This document shows, piece by piece, positions 15,005-23,613 of a stretch of 64,000 nucleotides of DNA. Made by a program: the position numbers and the translations under genes. The notes under the pieces are model-generated. The model saw nothing but the letters and a program-made list of their open reading frames with translations, searched no databases and had not been told where the DNA came from. This stretch comes from Streptomyces sp. ML-6 (GTDB taxonomy: Bacteria > Actinomycetota > Actinomycetes > Streptomycetales > Streptomycetaceae), in assembly GCF_030116705.1 (NCBI RefSeq), contig NZ_JAOTIK010000001.1, positions 4,049,001-4,113,000 of the forward strand, given 5' to 3'. Every line of letters starts with the position of its first letter. Position 1 is the stretch's first letter.

Positions 15005-17107
15005 GTGCGCTGGTTCCAGCCGCTTCAACGGGTACCGCGGCCGGGTCGGCCGGCCCGGCACCGACATCGACTCCGGCACCGAATCCGGCCTTCCGCTCCG
15101 CGCCGTGCTCTCGCCGCGTTCCGCGTACCGGTCCTCGCGCTGCTTCTCGTGGCGACCGGGGTCGTTCCCGGTTCGGCCGTCGAGCCCGGGGTGCCGACGG
15201 TCGCGGTGCCCGAGCCGTGGGTCACCCCGGCCGAGTTCACCGACACCGTCGACCCGGGCGGCTCCACGGGCGTGGACAAGCAGGTGCGTACCCCGGCGAT
15301 CCCGCCGAGGCCGGACGTGATCCTGCTGGTGGACGGCACGGGCAGTATGGACGTTCCCATCCAGCGGGTGAAGGAGCGGATCCCCGAGATCACGAAGGCG
15401 ATCCGCGACGAGCAGGAGGACTCGCGTTTCGCCGTGGCCACCTTCGGCGACCAGGAGGTGGACCCCGACGCCGGTTTCAAGGTGCTGCAAGGGCTGACCT
15501 ACGACCTGGACGAGGTGCAGACGGGCGTCAAACAGCTCAAGACCGACATGGGTGCCTACAGCATCGGTCCGCCCGAGGACTGGATCTACGCCCTGTGGAA
15601 GCTGGCCAACGGCGGAGACGGGAAGACCGTGTTCCGCCCCGACTCCAGCCCCGTCATCGTGCTGGTCGGCGACGCGTCCAGCCATGAGCCCAGCAACGGC
15701 AAGAAGTTCAGTGAGGCCGAGTTCGCCCTTCAGGACGCGGGGGTGCGGCTGATCGCGGTCGGCCTGACCAGCGACCGGGGGGACGGCCTCAACGGCAACG
15801 GCCGCACACCTCAGTATCCCAACGACAAAGAACACCCGGAGGACCAGGCCCTGCGGCTGGCGACCGCCACCAACGGCCGGATGCTCGACGACATCGAGGG
15901 CAACGACGTCGTGGAAGCCATCATCGAGGGGCTCGGCAACCTCCCCACCAACGTCGGTTACCGCCTCGACAACTGCGACCCGCACCTGTCCGTCAGCCTC
16001 GAACCACCCACCCAGCAACTCACCAGCGGGGAAACGGCGCACTTCGCGGAGAACATCGACGTCTCCGCCGACGCACCCCAGGGCACCCGGCTGAGCTGCA
16101 CCGTCCAGTTCCTGATGGGCACCCGGGCCCCGGGCACGGACACCATCGGACCGGCCGCCGCGGCCGACCCCGATTTCCAGCAGCAGATTTACATCGACGT
16201 GAACGACATCGACGCGCCCGTCGTCACCGTGGACGATCTGACCGTGCGGGCCGAGGACGACGCGGGCGCGCGCGTGACGTACGGGGCCACCGCCCAGGAC
16301 GCCACCGACGGCACGCTCCCGGTGACCTGCGCCCCCGCCTCCGGCTCGCTCTTCCCGGTCGGCCGCACCACCGTGACCTGCTCGGCGACCGACTCGGCGG
16401 GCAACACGGGCACGGACACGGCGCAGATCGAGGTGCTCGAACCACCCGTGCCGCCCTCGGCGGACGTGGAGGTGAGGGTGGACGTCAGCCCGGACCGTAC
16501 GTACACCGGCCGCCCGGCCCGTGCCCGCTTCACCGTCACCAACGCAGGACCGGACCCGGCGACCGGGGTGGTCCTCGGCGCCACCTGGCCGAAGCCGTCC
16601 AGGGCGAAGGACCGCAGCCTGCCCGCACTGTCCCGCTGCACGGCCGCCGCCCCGTGCACCATCCCGGCCGGCGGACGCGTCGTGGTGACCCAGACGGCGA
16701 CGTACAAGGCGGCGATCACCGGCGACGTACGGGCCACCGTGCGCGGCACGCTGCCGGACCGTCAGCCGGCCGACAACCGGGCCACCGACCGGCTGCGCGT
16801 GTTGAAACCCTCGCTGACCGTCACACCCCAGGTGGCCAAACCGGGCCAGGTGGTACTGGCCCGCGGCAAGGACTACCCGCCGGGGCAGACCGTACGTTTC
16901 ACGTGGAACATCGGGATCACCGCGGAGATGTCCGGCGCGACGGTGGGCCGCGACGGCACCTTCGAGATCCAGATACCGGTGCTGCGCAAGGACAAGCTCG
17001 GCCCGCGCGAACTCCGCGTGGACACCCGGGACATCGCCCGGCTGAAGAAGCCGGTCCTGGTGGTCCAGCGCCATCTGCAGCCACCGGACTTCGCGGGCCG
17101 CGCATGA
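15005..17107 (+). CDS. Secreted VWA- and HYR-domain protein
   Basis: 700 residues from the GTG at 15005 (GGGGGAGG six bases upstream). Arg-rich N-terminus, hydrophobic export segment (about residues 38-60), VWA domain with MIDAS-like DGTGS (about 110-114) and continuing to about 315, an Ig-like segment, a HYR domain (about 405-480; VTYGATAQDATDG, TCSATDSAGNTGTD), a DUF11/CARDB-like repeat (about 490-600) and a final beta domain. It probably binds a protein ligand at the surface through metal. It heads the run VWA - mini-ORF - DUF4255 - AAA+, all joined by 4-bp overlaps, so translation is coupled to eCIS assembly genes. Confidence 0.85.
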   Translation: MRWFQPLQRVPRPGRPARHRHRLRHRIRPSAPRRALAAFRVPVLALLLVATGVVPGSAVEPGVPTVAVPEPWVTPAEFTDTVDPGGSTGVDKQVRTPAIPPRPDVILLVDGTGSMDVPIQRVKERIPEITKAIRDEQEDSRFAVATFGDQEVDPDAGFKVLQGLTYDLDEVQTGVKQLKTDMGAYSIGPPEDWIYALWKLANGGDGKTVFRPDSSPVIVLVGDASSHEPSNGKKFSEAEFALQDAGVRLIAVGLTSDRGDGLNGNGRTPQYPNDKEHPEDQALRLATATNGRMLDDIEGNDVVEAIIEGLGNLPTNVGYRLDNCDPHLSVSLEPPTQQLTSGETAHFAENIDVSADAPQGTRLSCTVQFLMGTRAPGTDTIGPAAAADPDFQQQIYIDVNDIDAPVVTVDDLTVRAEDDAGARVTYGATAQDATDGTLPVTCAPASGSLFPVGRTTVTCSATDSAGNTGTDTAQIEVLEPPVPPSADVEVRVDVSPDRTYTGRPARARFTVTNAGPDPATGVVLGATWPKPSRAKDRSLPALSRCTAAAPCTIPAGGRVVVTQTATYKAAITGDVRATVRGTLPDRQPADNRATDRLRVLKPSLTVTPQVAKPGQVVLARGKDYPPGQTVRFTWNIGITAEMSGATVGRDGTFEIQIPVLRKDKLGPRELRVDTRDIARLKKPVLVVQRHLQPPDFAGRA

Positions 17108-17187
17108 GCGCCGACGACCGCGCGGGAGCGGTCGAGGGAGTGACCGAGGAAGCGATTGCGGGAGCGGTTACGGGAGTGATCAGGTGA
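17104..17187 (+). CDS. 27-residue mini-ORF coupling VWA to DUF4255
   Basis: The ATG at 17104 overlaps the VWA stop (ATGA) and its own TGA at 17185-17187 overlaps the DUF4255 GTG (GTGA). The peptide begins MSADDRAGAVEGV and is Ala/Gly/Val/Glu-rich. Both overlaps are exact, so it may be a translated coupler or a real small protein. Too short to compare with any family. Confidence 0.5.
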   Translation: MSADDRAGAVEGVTEEAIAGAVTGVIR

Positions 17188-17987
17188 TCCACGAGGTCGA
17201 CGACGTACTGCGGGCCCTGATCAGGGCGGAGGTGCTCGAAGGCGGCCAGATCGCGGTGGTCTTCGACGCCCCGACCCGGGAGTGGGCGGCGAAGGTCAAC
17301 GCGCCCATGGTCAACCTGTACCTCTACGACATCCGCGAGGACATGCGCAGGCGGGAACGGGGCCTGCACAACGACTACGACGAGCACGGCGTGATCGTCG
17401 CGCGCCGCCGCCCGCCCCGTTTCTTCAAGCTGTCGTACCTGATCACGGCGTGGACCAAGCGCCCGGAGGACGAGCACCGGCTGCTCTCCTCGTTGCTCGG
17501 CTGTCTGCTGCGTCACGAGGCGCTGCCGCCGGAACGGCTGACGGGCACCCTGGCCGCGATCGGGGCGCCCGTACCGATGTCGATCGCGCTGCCGCCGCCG
17601 GAGGACCGCTCGTTCGCCGATGTGTGGAGCGCGCTGGGCGGCGAGCTGAAACCCTCGCTGGACCTGGTGGTCAGTGTGCCGGTGACCGCCTCGCCGAGCT
17701 ACGTGGCCGGTCCGCCGGTCGGGGACGAGGGGGTGCTGGCCCGCTTCGGGGACGTGCCGGAGAGGGGCGACCCGGTGTCGGAACCGATGCCGGGGCGCGG
17801 GGGGCTCCCGGTGTACGGGGGGCGTCCGGGACGGCCGGGCGGGGACCCCGCGTCGCGCGCCCGCGACGCGGAACGGCGACGCGGCCTGTCCCTCCGCATC
17901 ACGGAGACCCGAAAGGCCGGTGCGGCCGGTGTGCCTCGTACGACCAGGCCGCCTCGCACGTCTCGTACGGAGGACAGCGCGGAATGA
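17184..17987 (+). CDS. eCIS tail terminator/cap protein (DUF4255, Afp16/Pvc16-like)
   Basis: 267 residues. The DUF4255 core is seen in IHEVDDVLRALIRAEVL, INAPMVNLYLYDIRED-like VNAPMVNLYLYDIREDMRRR and LSYLITAWTKRPEDEHRLLS. In Afp/PVC this protein caps the tube and sets its end. The C-terminal third (about residues 180-267) is a Gly/Arg/Pro-rich tail not needed for the fold. Start GTG 17184; the stop overlaps the ATPase ATG. Confidence 0.92.
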   Translation: MIHEVDDVLRALIRAEVLEGGQIAVVFDAPTREWAAKVNAPMVNLYLYDIREDMRRRERGLHNDYDEHGVIVARRRPPRFFKLSYLITAWTKRPEDEHRLLSSLLGCLLRHEALPPERLTGTLAAIGAPVPMSIALPPPEDRSFADVWSALGGELKPSLDLVVSVPVTASPSYVAGPPVGDEGVLARFGDVPERGDPVSEPMPGRGGLPVYGGRPGRPGGDPASRARDAERRRGLSLRITETRKAGAAGVPRTTRPPRTSRTEDSAE

Positions 17988-20041
17988 CCACCCCGGGCGA
18001 CCCGAACCTGCGCCACCTCCTCGCCCGCGCGGTGGTGGTGGAACAGCGCATCCGACGGGCGGTCGAGGCCCGTCGGCTCACCGACCCGGACCCGGACGAC
18101 GCCTTCCGCGGCCTCTACCTCACGGACGAGAACATCGTCCGCCTGCTGGACGCGGACGAGGCCCGCGCCTACCCGTCCCCGGGGCCGGAGCCGTCCTCGG
18201 CCCCGGCCCCGGACTTTGGTGAGGTGCCGGGGGAGCGGTCCAGACTGACGTCCCTGGCGGACGAGTTCGGCCTCACACCCCTCGACGTCGAGATCCTCCT
18301 CATCACGCTCGTACCGGATCTCGACGACCGTTTCGAGGCGTTCTACGGCTACCTGAACGACGACGTCACCCGCCGCCGCCCGTCCATCGGCCTGGCCCTG
18401 GGCCTGTGCGGACTGTCCCCCGCCGACCAGGAGGCACGCGGCCGGCTGGCGGCCCTCGCACCCCTCCGCGAGGGCCGCCTCCTCCTGGTCGAGGACCTGG
18501 ACCGCCCGTTCCTGAGCCGTGCGCTCCGCGTCCCCGACCGCGTCACCGCGCACCTCCTGGGCGACGACACCCCCGACCCGCGCCTGACCGGTCTCCTCGC
18601 CCCCTGGCACGCCGTACCGGGCGTCGGCGATCCGGCCCCGCTGGCGGCGGCCCTCGCCCACGGGGTCTCGCCGGCCTATCTGCGCGAGGACCAGGGCGGC
18701 GCGGGCACGGCCCTCGCGGCCTCCGCGCTGACCCTCGCGGGCCGCCGGGTCCTGGGCCTGGACCTGGCGCGGCTGGCCGAGGACCCGGCACCTGCCGAGG
18801 CGGTCCGCTCCCTGGTCCGCGAGGCCCGGCTGACCGGTGCCGGGGTGGTCTGCGCCCCGCTCGACGCGGTCTGCCGCGAGCACCCGGGAATCCTGCGGCT
18901 GCTCACCGACACCCCGGTCCCCACGATCCTGGTGGGCCGGGCGCCCTGGGACGCGTCCTGGTCCACCGCCCCGCCCCTCCTGCTGCACGCGCCCCGGGTG
19001 GAACCCGCGACCAGGGCCGCCCTCTGGACCGACGCGTACGCCGCCCCCGTCCCCGGCACCATCGACGTGGACCGGCTGCTCTCGCCGTTCCTCCTCACCC
19101 CGGAGCAGATCACCCGAGCCGCCCGGGGCGCCGCCCGCACCACCCACCTGGAGGGCGGCACGCTCACCGCCGACCACGTCCGCCAGGGCGCCCGCGCCCA
19201 GAACGCGGCGGGCCTGGACCGGCTGGCCCGCCGCATCGAGCCCTCCGTCACCTGGGACGACCTGGTCCTCCCCCCGGACACCCACGCCCAGCTCCGCGAA
19301 CTCACCGCCCGTGCCCGCCACCGCGACCGGGTCCTGGGGGAGTGGGGCATGCGCCCCGGAGGCGGCAGGGGCCGGGGCGTGTCGGCGCTCTTCGCCGGCG
19401 ACTCCGGCACCGGCAAGACGATGTCCGCCGAGGTCATGGCCGCGGACCTGGGCCTGGACCTCTACACGGTCGATCTGGCGACGGTGATCGACAAGTACGT
19501 GGGCGAGACGGAGAAGAACCTGGAACGGATCTTCTCCGAGGCCGCGGGGGTGAACGGCGTCCTCCTCTTCGACGAGGCGGACGCGATCTTCGGCAAGCGC
19601 TCGGACGTGAAGGACGCCCACGACCGCTACGCGAACGTCGAGAGCGCGTACCTCCTCCAGCGCATGGAGTCCTTCGACGGCCTGGCCATCCTCGCCACCA
19701 ACCTCCGGGCCAACCTGGACGACGCCTTCACCCGCCGCCTGGACCTGGTCGTCGACTTCCCGGTCCCGGACCCCGAACAGCGCCTCGTCCTCTGGGAACG
19801 CTGCCTGGGTCCGGTACTTCCCCGGGGCAAGGACCTGGACCTCGCCTTCTGTGCGGAGAACTTCGAGCTGGCGGGCGGCAACATCCGCTCGATCGCGGTG
19901 ACGGCCGCCTACCTGGCGGCGGACACGGACGGACCGGTGACGATGCCGACGCTGATCCATGCGGTCCAGCGCGAGTACCAGAAACTGGGCCGGCTGACCC
20001 TGGCCTCGGAGTTCGGCCCGTACCTGGAACTGCTGACGTGA
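17984..20041 (+). CDS. AAA+ ATPase of the injection system (Afp15-like)
   Basis: 685 residues from the ATG at 17984 (ATGA overlap). The N-terminal 450 residues carry a degenerate first ATPase-like region. The C-terminal AAA+ module has Walker A GDSGTGKT (about 472-479), Walker B LLFDEADAIFG (about 526-536), sensor 1 LAILATNLRANLD and arginine finger DAFTRRLD. In eCIS the ATPase is needed for assembly and is not part of the mature particle. It ends the first eCIS operon. Confidence 0.94.
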   Translation: MTTPGDPNLRHLLARAVVVEQRIRRAVEARRLTDPDPDDAFRGLYLTDENIVRLLDADEARAYPSPGPEPSSAPAPDFGEVPGERSRLTSLADEFGLTPLDVEILLITLVPDLDDRFEAFYGYLNDDVTRRRPSIGLALGLCGLSPADQEARGRLAALAPLREGRLLLVEDLDRPFLSRALRVPDRVTAHLLGDDTPDPRLTGLLAPWHAVPGVGDPAPLAAALAHGVSPAYLREDQGGAGTALAASALTLAGRRVLGLDLARLAEDPAPAEAVRSLVREARLTGAGVVCAPLDAVCREHPGILRLLTDTPVPTILVGRAPWDASWSTAPPLLLHAPRVEPATRAALWTDAYAAPVPGTIDVDRLLSPFLLTPEQITRAARGAARTTHLEGGTLTADHVRQGARAQNAAGLDRLARRIEPSVTWDDLVLPPDTHAQLRELTARARHRDRVLGEWGMRPGGGRGRGVSALFAGDSGTGKTMSAEVMAADLGLDLYTVDLATVIDKYVGETEKNLERIFSEAAGVNGVLLFDEADAIFGKRSDVKDAHDRYANVESAYLLQRMESFDGLAILATNLRANLDDAFTRRLDLVVDFPVPDPEQRLVLWERCLGPVLPRGKDLDLAFCAENFELAGGNIRSIAVTAAYLAADTDGPVTMPTLIHAVQREYQKLGRLTLASEFGPYLELLT

Positions 20042-20114
20042 GCGCCCGACACCTGCCGACCGCCCGGAGGACCCGCCCGCCCGCTGTGCCCGGACGAGCA
20101 GGCCGGTCACGGCG

Positions 20115-20432
20115 TCAGACGATCACGACACGGGATCCGTTGAAGTTGGCCACGATCTCCAACTGCCCACCGAGCGCGGCAATGTAGGCGGCGATGGTTC
20201 CGACCTCCGTGGCCGTTGTCCTCCCGCGTTCGATGGCCGACACCCGCTCCTGCCGAACGTGCATGCGGTCAGCGATCTCGCTCTGGGTCAGACCCAGCTG
20301 CTTCCGCATCTCCACCAGTCGATGGGCTCGCGCCTCGGCCACCATGCGTTGGGCTCCGCGCTCGATCTCCTCAAGGTCCTCGGCATCGAAGACCTCGTTC
20401 TTCACTTCATCCCAGGAATGGAAAGTAGTCAC
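20115..20432 (-). CDS. higA: HigA-type XRE antitoxin
   Basis: 105 residues from a GTG at 20432 that overlaps the toxin stop (GTGA). The XRE helix-turn-helix is MRKQLGLTQSEIADRMHVRQ, recognition helix QERVSAIERG. The frame extending to 20519 reads into the toxin gene and is not needed. It is expected to neutralise the toxin and repress the operon at the palindrome at 20828-20845. Confidence 0.85.
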   Translation of the reverse strand: MTTFHSWDEVKNEVFDAEDLEEIERGAQRMVAEARAHRLVEMRKQLGLTQSEIADRMHVRQERVSAIERGRTTATEVGTIAAYIAALGGQLEIVANFNGSRVVIV

Positions 20433-20800
20433 TTCGACGTGCCCTTCTGCCGTTGAGCCAAGTGTGCCAACCAGTCGTCGTAGCGCCCCTCGGCCACGGG
20501 GATCGACCGGCTGTACCACTCACGCCACCTTCCCGACTTGTTGCCGGCCACCAGGAGAACCGCGTTGCGGTCGAGGTCGAAGACGAACAGGATGCGAATC
20601 TCGCTCGTCCCGCCGGAGCCGGGCCGCAGCTCTTTGAGGTTGTGCATCGACGATCCCCTGATCCTGTCCACCAGAGGACGCCCGAGGCCGGGCCCTTCCT
20701 CGACAAGAGCTTGTAGAGCCTGCCCCACGAGCCGAGCCGTGTCCCGGTCGGACTTCCGCAGGCCGAGCAGCCACTCGCGAAACCTCGCCCACCATTTCAA
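20429..20800 (-). CDS. higB: HigB/Gp49-type RelE-superfamily toxin
   Basis: 123 residues from a TTG at 20800; the start is uncertain because GGAG sits only 2 bases upstream. Core motifs: GPGLGRPLVDRIRGSSMHNL, KELRPGSGGTSEIRILFVFD and RWREWYSRSIPVAE, matching the phage Gp49-like (DUF891) mRNA-interferase family. The toxin-first order is typical of HigBA. It sits between the two halves of the eCIS locus with no obvious link to it. Confidence 0.85.
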   Translation of the reverse strand: MKWWARFREWLLGLRKSDRDTARLVGQALQALVEEGPGLGRPLVDRIRGSSMHNLKELRPGSGGTSEIRILFVFDLDRNAVLLVAGNKSGRWREWYSRSIPVAEGRYDDWLAHLAQRQKGTSK

Positions 20801-20827
20801 GGCTCCAGGACATATGCCCTCGTGATG

Positions 20828-20845
20828 TAGTACGTATGCATACTA
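20828..20845 (-). promoter_or_regulatory. HigBA operator palindrome
   Basis: TAGTACGTATGCATACTA contains the perfect 10-bp palindrome GTATGCATAC (20834-20843), 28 bp upstream of the toxin start, and the minus strand gives TAGTAT as a -10-like box. Position and symmetry fit HigA autorepression. Confidence 0.6.
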
Positions 20846-21015
20846 GGACGCTGGCATGTTGCAGGCGAGGCGAGGCCGAAATGTGCTGGTCTTCCCCCAG
20901 ACGGGTGGCGTGCCGAGCCGCGCCGGAACCTTGCGCGAAATCGAGGTTGCCGCCACCGTGGTCATGACCGGTCGGTGATCGCCCGGTTCCTCTCCGTACG
21001 GCGACAGGAGTCAGC

Positions 21016-21810
21016 GTGACCGCAACGCTCGTTCTGCCCCACGAACTGCACGGCGACGGACCGCACAAGGTGATCGCGGTGCACGGCTGGCTCGCCGACC
21101 GTTCCGCGTACGCCCCCGTGCTGCCGGACCTCGACCTCGCCTCGTTCCAGTACGCGGTGGTGGACCTGCGAGGGTACGGCGAGGCCCGGGACGCGAGCGG
21201 CGCGTACACCACGGCCGAGGGGGCCGCGGACGTGCTCGCGCTGGCCGACCGGCTCGGCTGGGAACAGTTCTCGCTGATCGGCCACTCGATGGGCGGCTCG
21301 GTCGTCCAGCGGGTGCTGGCCGCCGCGCCGGAACGGGTGCGCAGGCTCGTCGGCGTCTCCCCGGTCCCGGCCTCCGGGCTGCCGCTCCCGCCCGAGCAGT
21401 GGGAGCTGTTCGCCGGGGCGGCCGGGACCCCGGACAACCGCCGCGTCATCCTCGACACCACCACCGGGGGACGGCGCCCGGCGGGCTGGCTGGACCGCAT
21501 GGTGCGCCGTTCGGTGGAACGCAGTGACGCCGGGGCGTTCCGGGCCTGGCTGGATTCCTGGGCGGGCGAGGACTTCCACGACCGGGTCGAGGGCTCACCC
21601 GTGCCCGCGCTGGCCGTCGTGGGCGCCCTGGACCCGGCGCTCTCCGCCGAACTGCAGCAAGCCACCTGGATGCGCTGGTTCCCGAACGCCGAACTGGTGG
21701 AGCTGCCCTCGTGCGGCCACTACGCGATGGACGAGACCCCGCTCGACCTGATCCGGGTGGTGGAGGACTTCCTGCGGGCGGACGTGGAGGACGCCGGGGC
21801 GAAGCCGTGA
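21016..21810 (+). CDS. Alpha/beta hydrolase
   Basis: 264 residues from the GTG at 21016 (AGGAG upstream). Oxyanion HGW (about residue 23), nucleophile elbow GHSMGG (Ser about 93), acid in VVGALDPAL and His in SCGHYAMDE complete the triad. A non-secreted single-domain hydrolase, substrate unknown. Its TGA overlaps the P450 GTG by 4 bp, so the two are co-translated and probably act on the same small molecule. Confidence 0.92.
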   Translation: MTATLVLPHELHGDGPHKVIAVHGWLADRSAYAPVLPDLDLASFQYAVVDLRGYGEARDASGAYTTAEGAADVLALADRLGWEQFSLIGHSMGGSVVQRVLAAAPERVRRLVGVSPVPASGLPLPPEQWELFAGAAGTPDNRRVILDTTTGGRRPAGWLDRMVRRSVERSDAGAFRAWLDSWAGEDFHDRVEGSPVPALAVVGALDPALSAELQQATWMRWFPNAELVELPSCGHYAMDETPLDLIRVVEDFLRADVEDAGAKP

Positions 21811-23075
21811 CCGGGGCCGGGTCCGTACCGGACGTCTTCGACCCCCGGCTGTACGGGCAGGGCATTCCCCACGACCGCTACCGCCTGCTGCGCGACCACC
21901 ACCCCGTGGCGTGGCAGGAGGAGCCGGAGGTGCTCGGCTGGCCGGCGGGCCCCGGCTTCTGGGCGGTCACCCGGCACGCGGACGTGGTCCGGGTCCTGAA
22001 GGACTCCGTGACGTACTCCTCGTACCTGGGCGCCACCCAGATCCGCGACCCGGCCCCGGCCGACCTGCCGTTCATCCGCCGCATGATGCTCAACCAGGAC
22101 CCGCCGCACCACCGGCGCCTGCGCACCCTCGTCAGCCGCGCCTTCACCCCGAGACGCGTCGACCGTTTCGCCGGCGTCGTCCGGGAACGCGCCCGCACCC
22201 TGCTCGCCGGCGCGGTCGACGGGGCGCGGGCCGGCGACGGCACCTGCGACCTCGTCGCCCGGGTCACCGACGACTACGCCCTGCTCAACCTCGCGGACCT
22301 GCTGGGCATACCGGACACCGACCGCGCGCTCCTCCTCCACTGGACGCAACGCGTCATCGGCTACCAGGACCCCGACGAGGCCGGAACGCCGACCCTCGGC
22401 CCGGACGGCAAACCGCTCAACCCCCGCTCCCCGTCCGCCCTGCGTGACATGTTCGACTACGCCCACGCCCTGGCCGCCCACAAACGCCGGCACCCCGCCG
22501 ACGACGTGCTGACGTCCCTGGCCACGGACCCCGAACTCACCGCCCCCGAACTGGAGATGTTCTTCTTCCTGCTGGTGGTGGCCGGCAACGACACGGTACG
22601 CAGCGCGGCGCCGGGCGGCCTGAGCCTGCTGGCCCAACACCCGGACGAGTACGGCAGATTGTGTCGGGGTGAGGTCGGATTCGCGGGCGCCGTCGACGAG
22701 TTGCTTCGCCGCCATCCCCCGGTCCTGACCTTCCGCCGCACGGCCGTCCAGGACACGGAGCTGGCGGGCACCCGTATCCGCACCGGCGACAAGGTGGTCG
22801 TCTTCCACGCCTCCGCCAACCACGACGAACGCGTCTTCCCCGACCCGTTCACCCTCGACCTCACCCGCACCTCCAACCCCCACGTCTCCTTCGGCGACGG
22901 CCCCCACGTCTGCCTGGGCGCGCATTTCGCGCGGCTGCAGCTGAGTGCCCTGTACGAGGAGACGTGCCGGGCCCTGCCACCGGATCGCCTCCGACTTGCG
23001 GGCCCGCCGGGCCGGTTGGTGTCGAACTTCATCAACGGGGTGAAGTCGCTCCGAGTGCGGGCGGTCGGCGCCTGA
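21807..23075 (+). CDS. Cytochrome P450, CYP124/125-like
   Basis: 422 residues from the GTG at 21807 (GTGA overlap). I-helix AGNDT (about 258), ExxR in the K-helix region (DELLRRHPP), heme loop FGDGPHVCLGAHFARLQL with Cys about 368. The AGN(D/E)T and GPHVCLGAH wording resembles the CYP124/125/142 group, which hydroxylates sterols and branched lipids; substrate here is unknown. No ferredoxin gene adjoins it. Confidence 0.93.
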   Translation: MTGAGSVPDVFDPRLYGQGIPHDRYRLLRDHHPVAWQEEPEVLGWPAGPGFWAVTRHADVVRVLKDSVTYSSYLGATQIRDPAPADLPFIRRMMLNQDPPHHRRLRTLVSRAFTPRRVDRFAGVVRERARTLLAGAVDGARAGDGTCDLVARVTDDYALLNLADLLGIPDTDRALLLHWTQRVIGYQDPDEAGTPTLGPDGKPLNPRSPSALRDMFDYAHALAAHKRRHPADDVLTSLATDPELTAPELEMFFFLLVVAGNDTVRSAAPGGLSLLAQHPDEYGRLCRGEVGFAGAVDELLRRHPPVLTFRRTAVQDTELAGTRIRTGDKVVVFHASANHDERVFPDPFTLDLTRTSNPHVSFGDGPHVCLGAHFARLQLSALYEETCRALPPDRLRLAGPPGRLVSNFINGVKSLRVRAVGA

Positions 23076-23119
23076 TCACCGACTGTGTTCTTTGGATCCA
23101 GACTGAGGCGCTGAAGCGT

Positions 23120-23593
23120 TTATATGGCTGGCTCAATTCGCTCAGTCAGTTCCCAACGCAGGCTGACCATGTCCGCACGGCCCATGAGGGTGATGGTGGA
23201 AACTCCGCTCACCCATTCGACTTCTTCTTCCATGTTCTCCGAGGGGGGCCAGTTCGAGGGCTCGCCCAGGATTTCTGAAATGATGTTATAGGTGTCAGTG
23301 AAAAGCATTTCGCTGGACCTGGTGGACTCCGGTGTGATCGCCCCTTCATTTCTGCCTAGCGTGAGAAATAGGTGTGTGACGTCGTTTTTCTCGCAGGAGA
23401 AGATTGCCACGATGCTGCGATAGTCGCTCCCGATGTTGTAGAAGATCTGATTGGCGGATTTATCGCTCCAGGGGGTCCATCCGAAACGTTCCGCAAGATT
23501 CGGCACCTCTTCCTTTGTCCACCCCCAGTCCTCCAGGTGGATTTTGGTCAACAACTCTCTGACCGTGCCTGTTTCGAGGGAATGCCAGGTCAC
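23120..23593 (-). CDS. Probable immunity protein (DUF6301-like)
   Basis: 157 residues, cytosolic, acidic, with tryptophan-rich WHSLETGTVRELL and LEDWGWTKEEVPNLAERFGW. It starts 20 bp after the toxin stop on the same strand, has similarly low G+C, and shows the size and layout of single-domain immunity proteins. The DUF6301 name is from memory of similar short proteins; the immunity role is inferred from position. Confidence 0.6.
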   Translation of the reverse strand: MTWHSLETGTVRELLTKIHLEDWGWTKEEVPNLAERFGWTPWSDKSANQIFYNIGSDYRSIVAIFSCEKNDVTHLFLTLGRNEGAITPESTRSSEMLFTDTYNIISEILGEPSNWPPSENMEEEVEWVSGVSTITLMGRADMVSLRWELTERIEPAI

Positions 23594-23613
23594 ATGAGCT
23601 CCTAATTCCTAGA

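Noticed and set aside
17699..20110. 803-codon minus-strand frame opposite the AAA+ ATPase
   Set aside because: Antisense frame of a clear AAA+ gene with correct Walker motifs on the plus strand.
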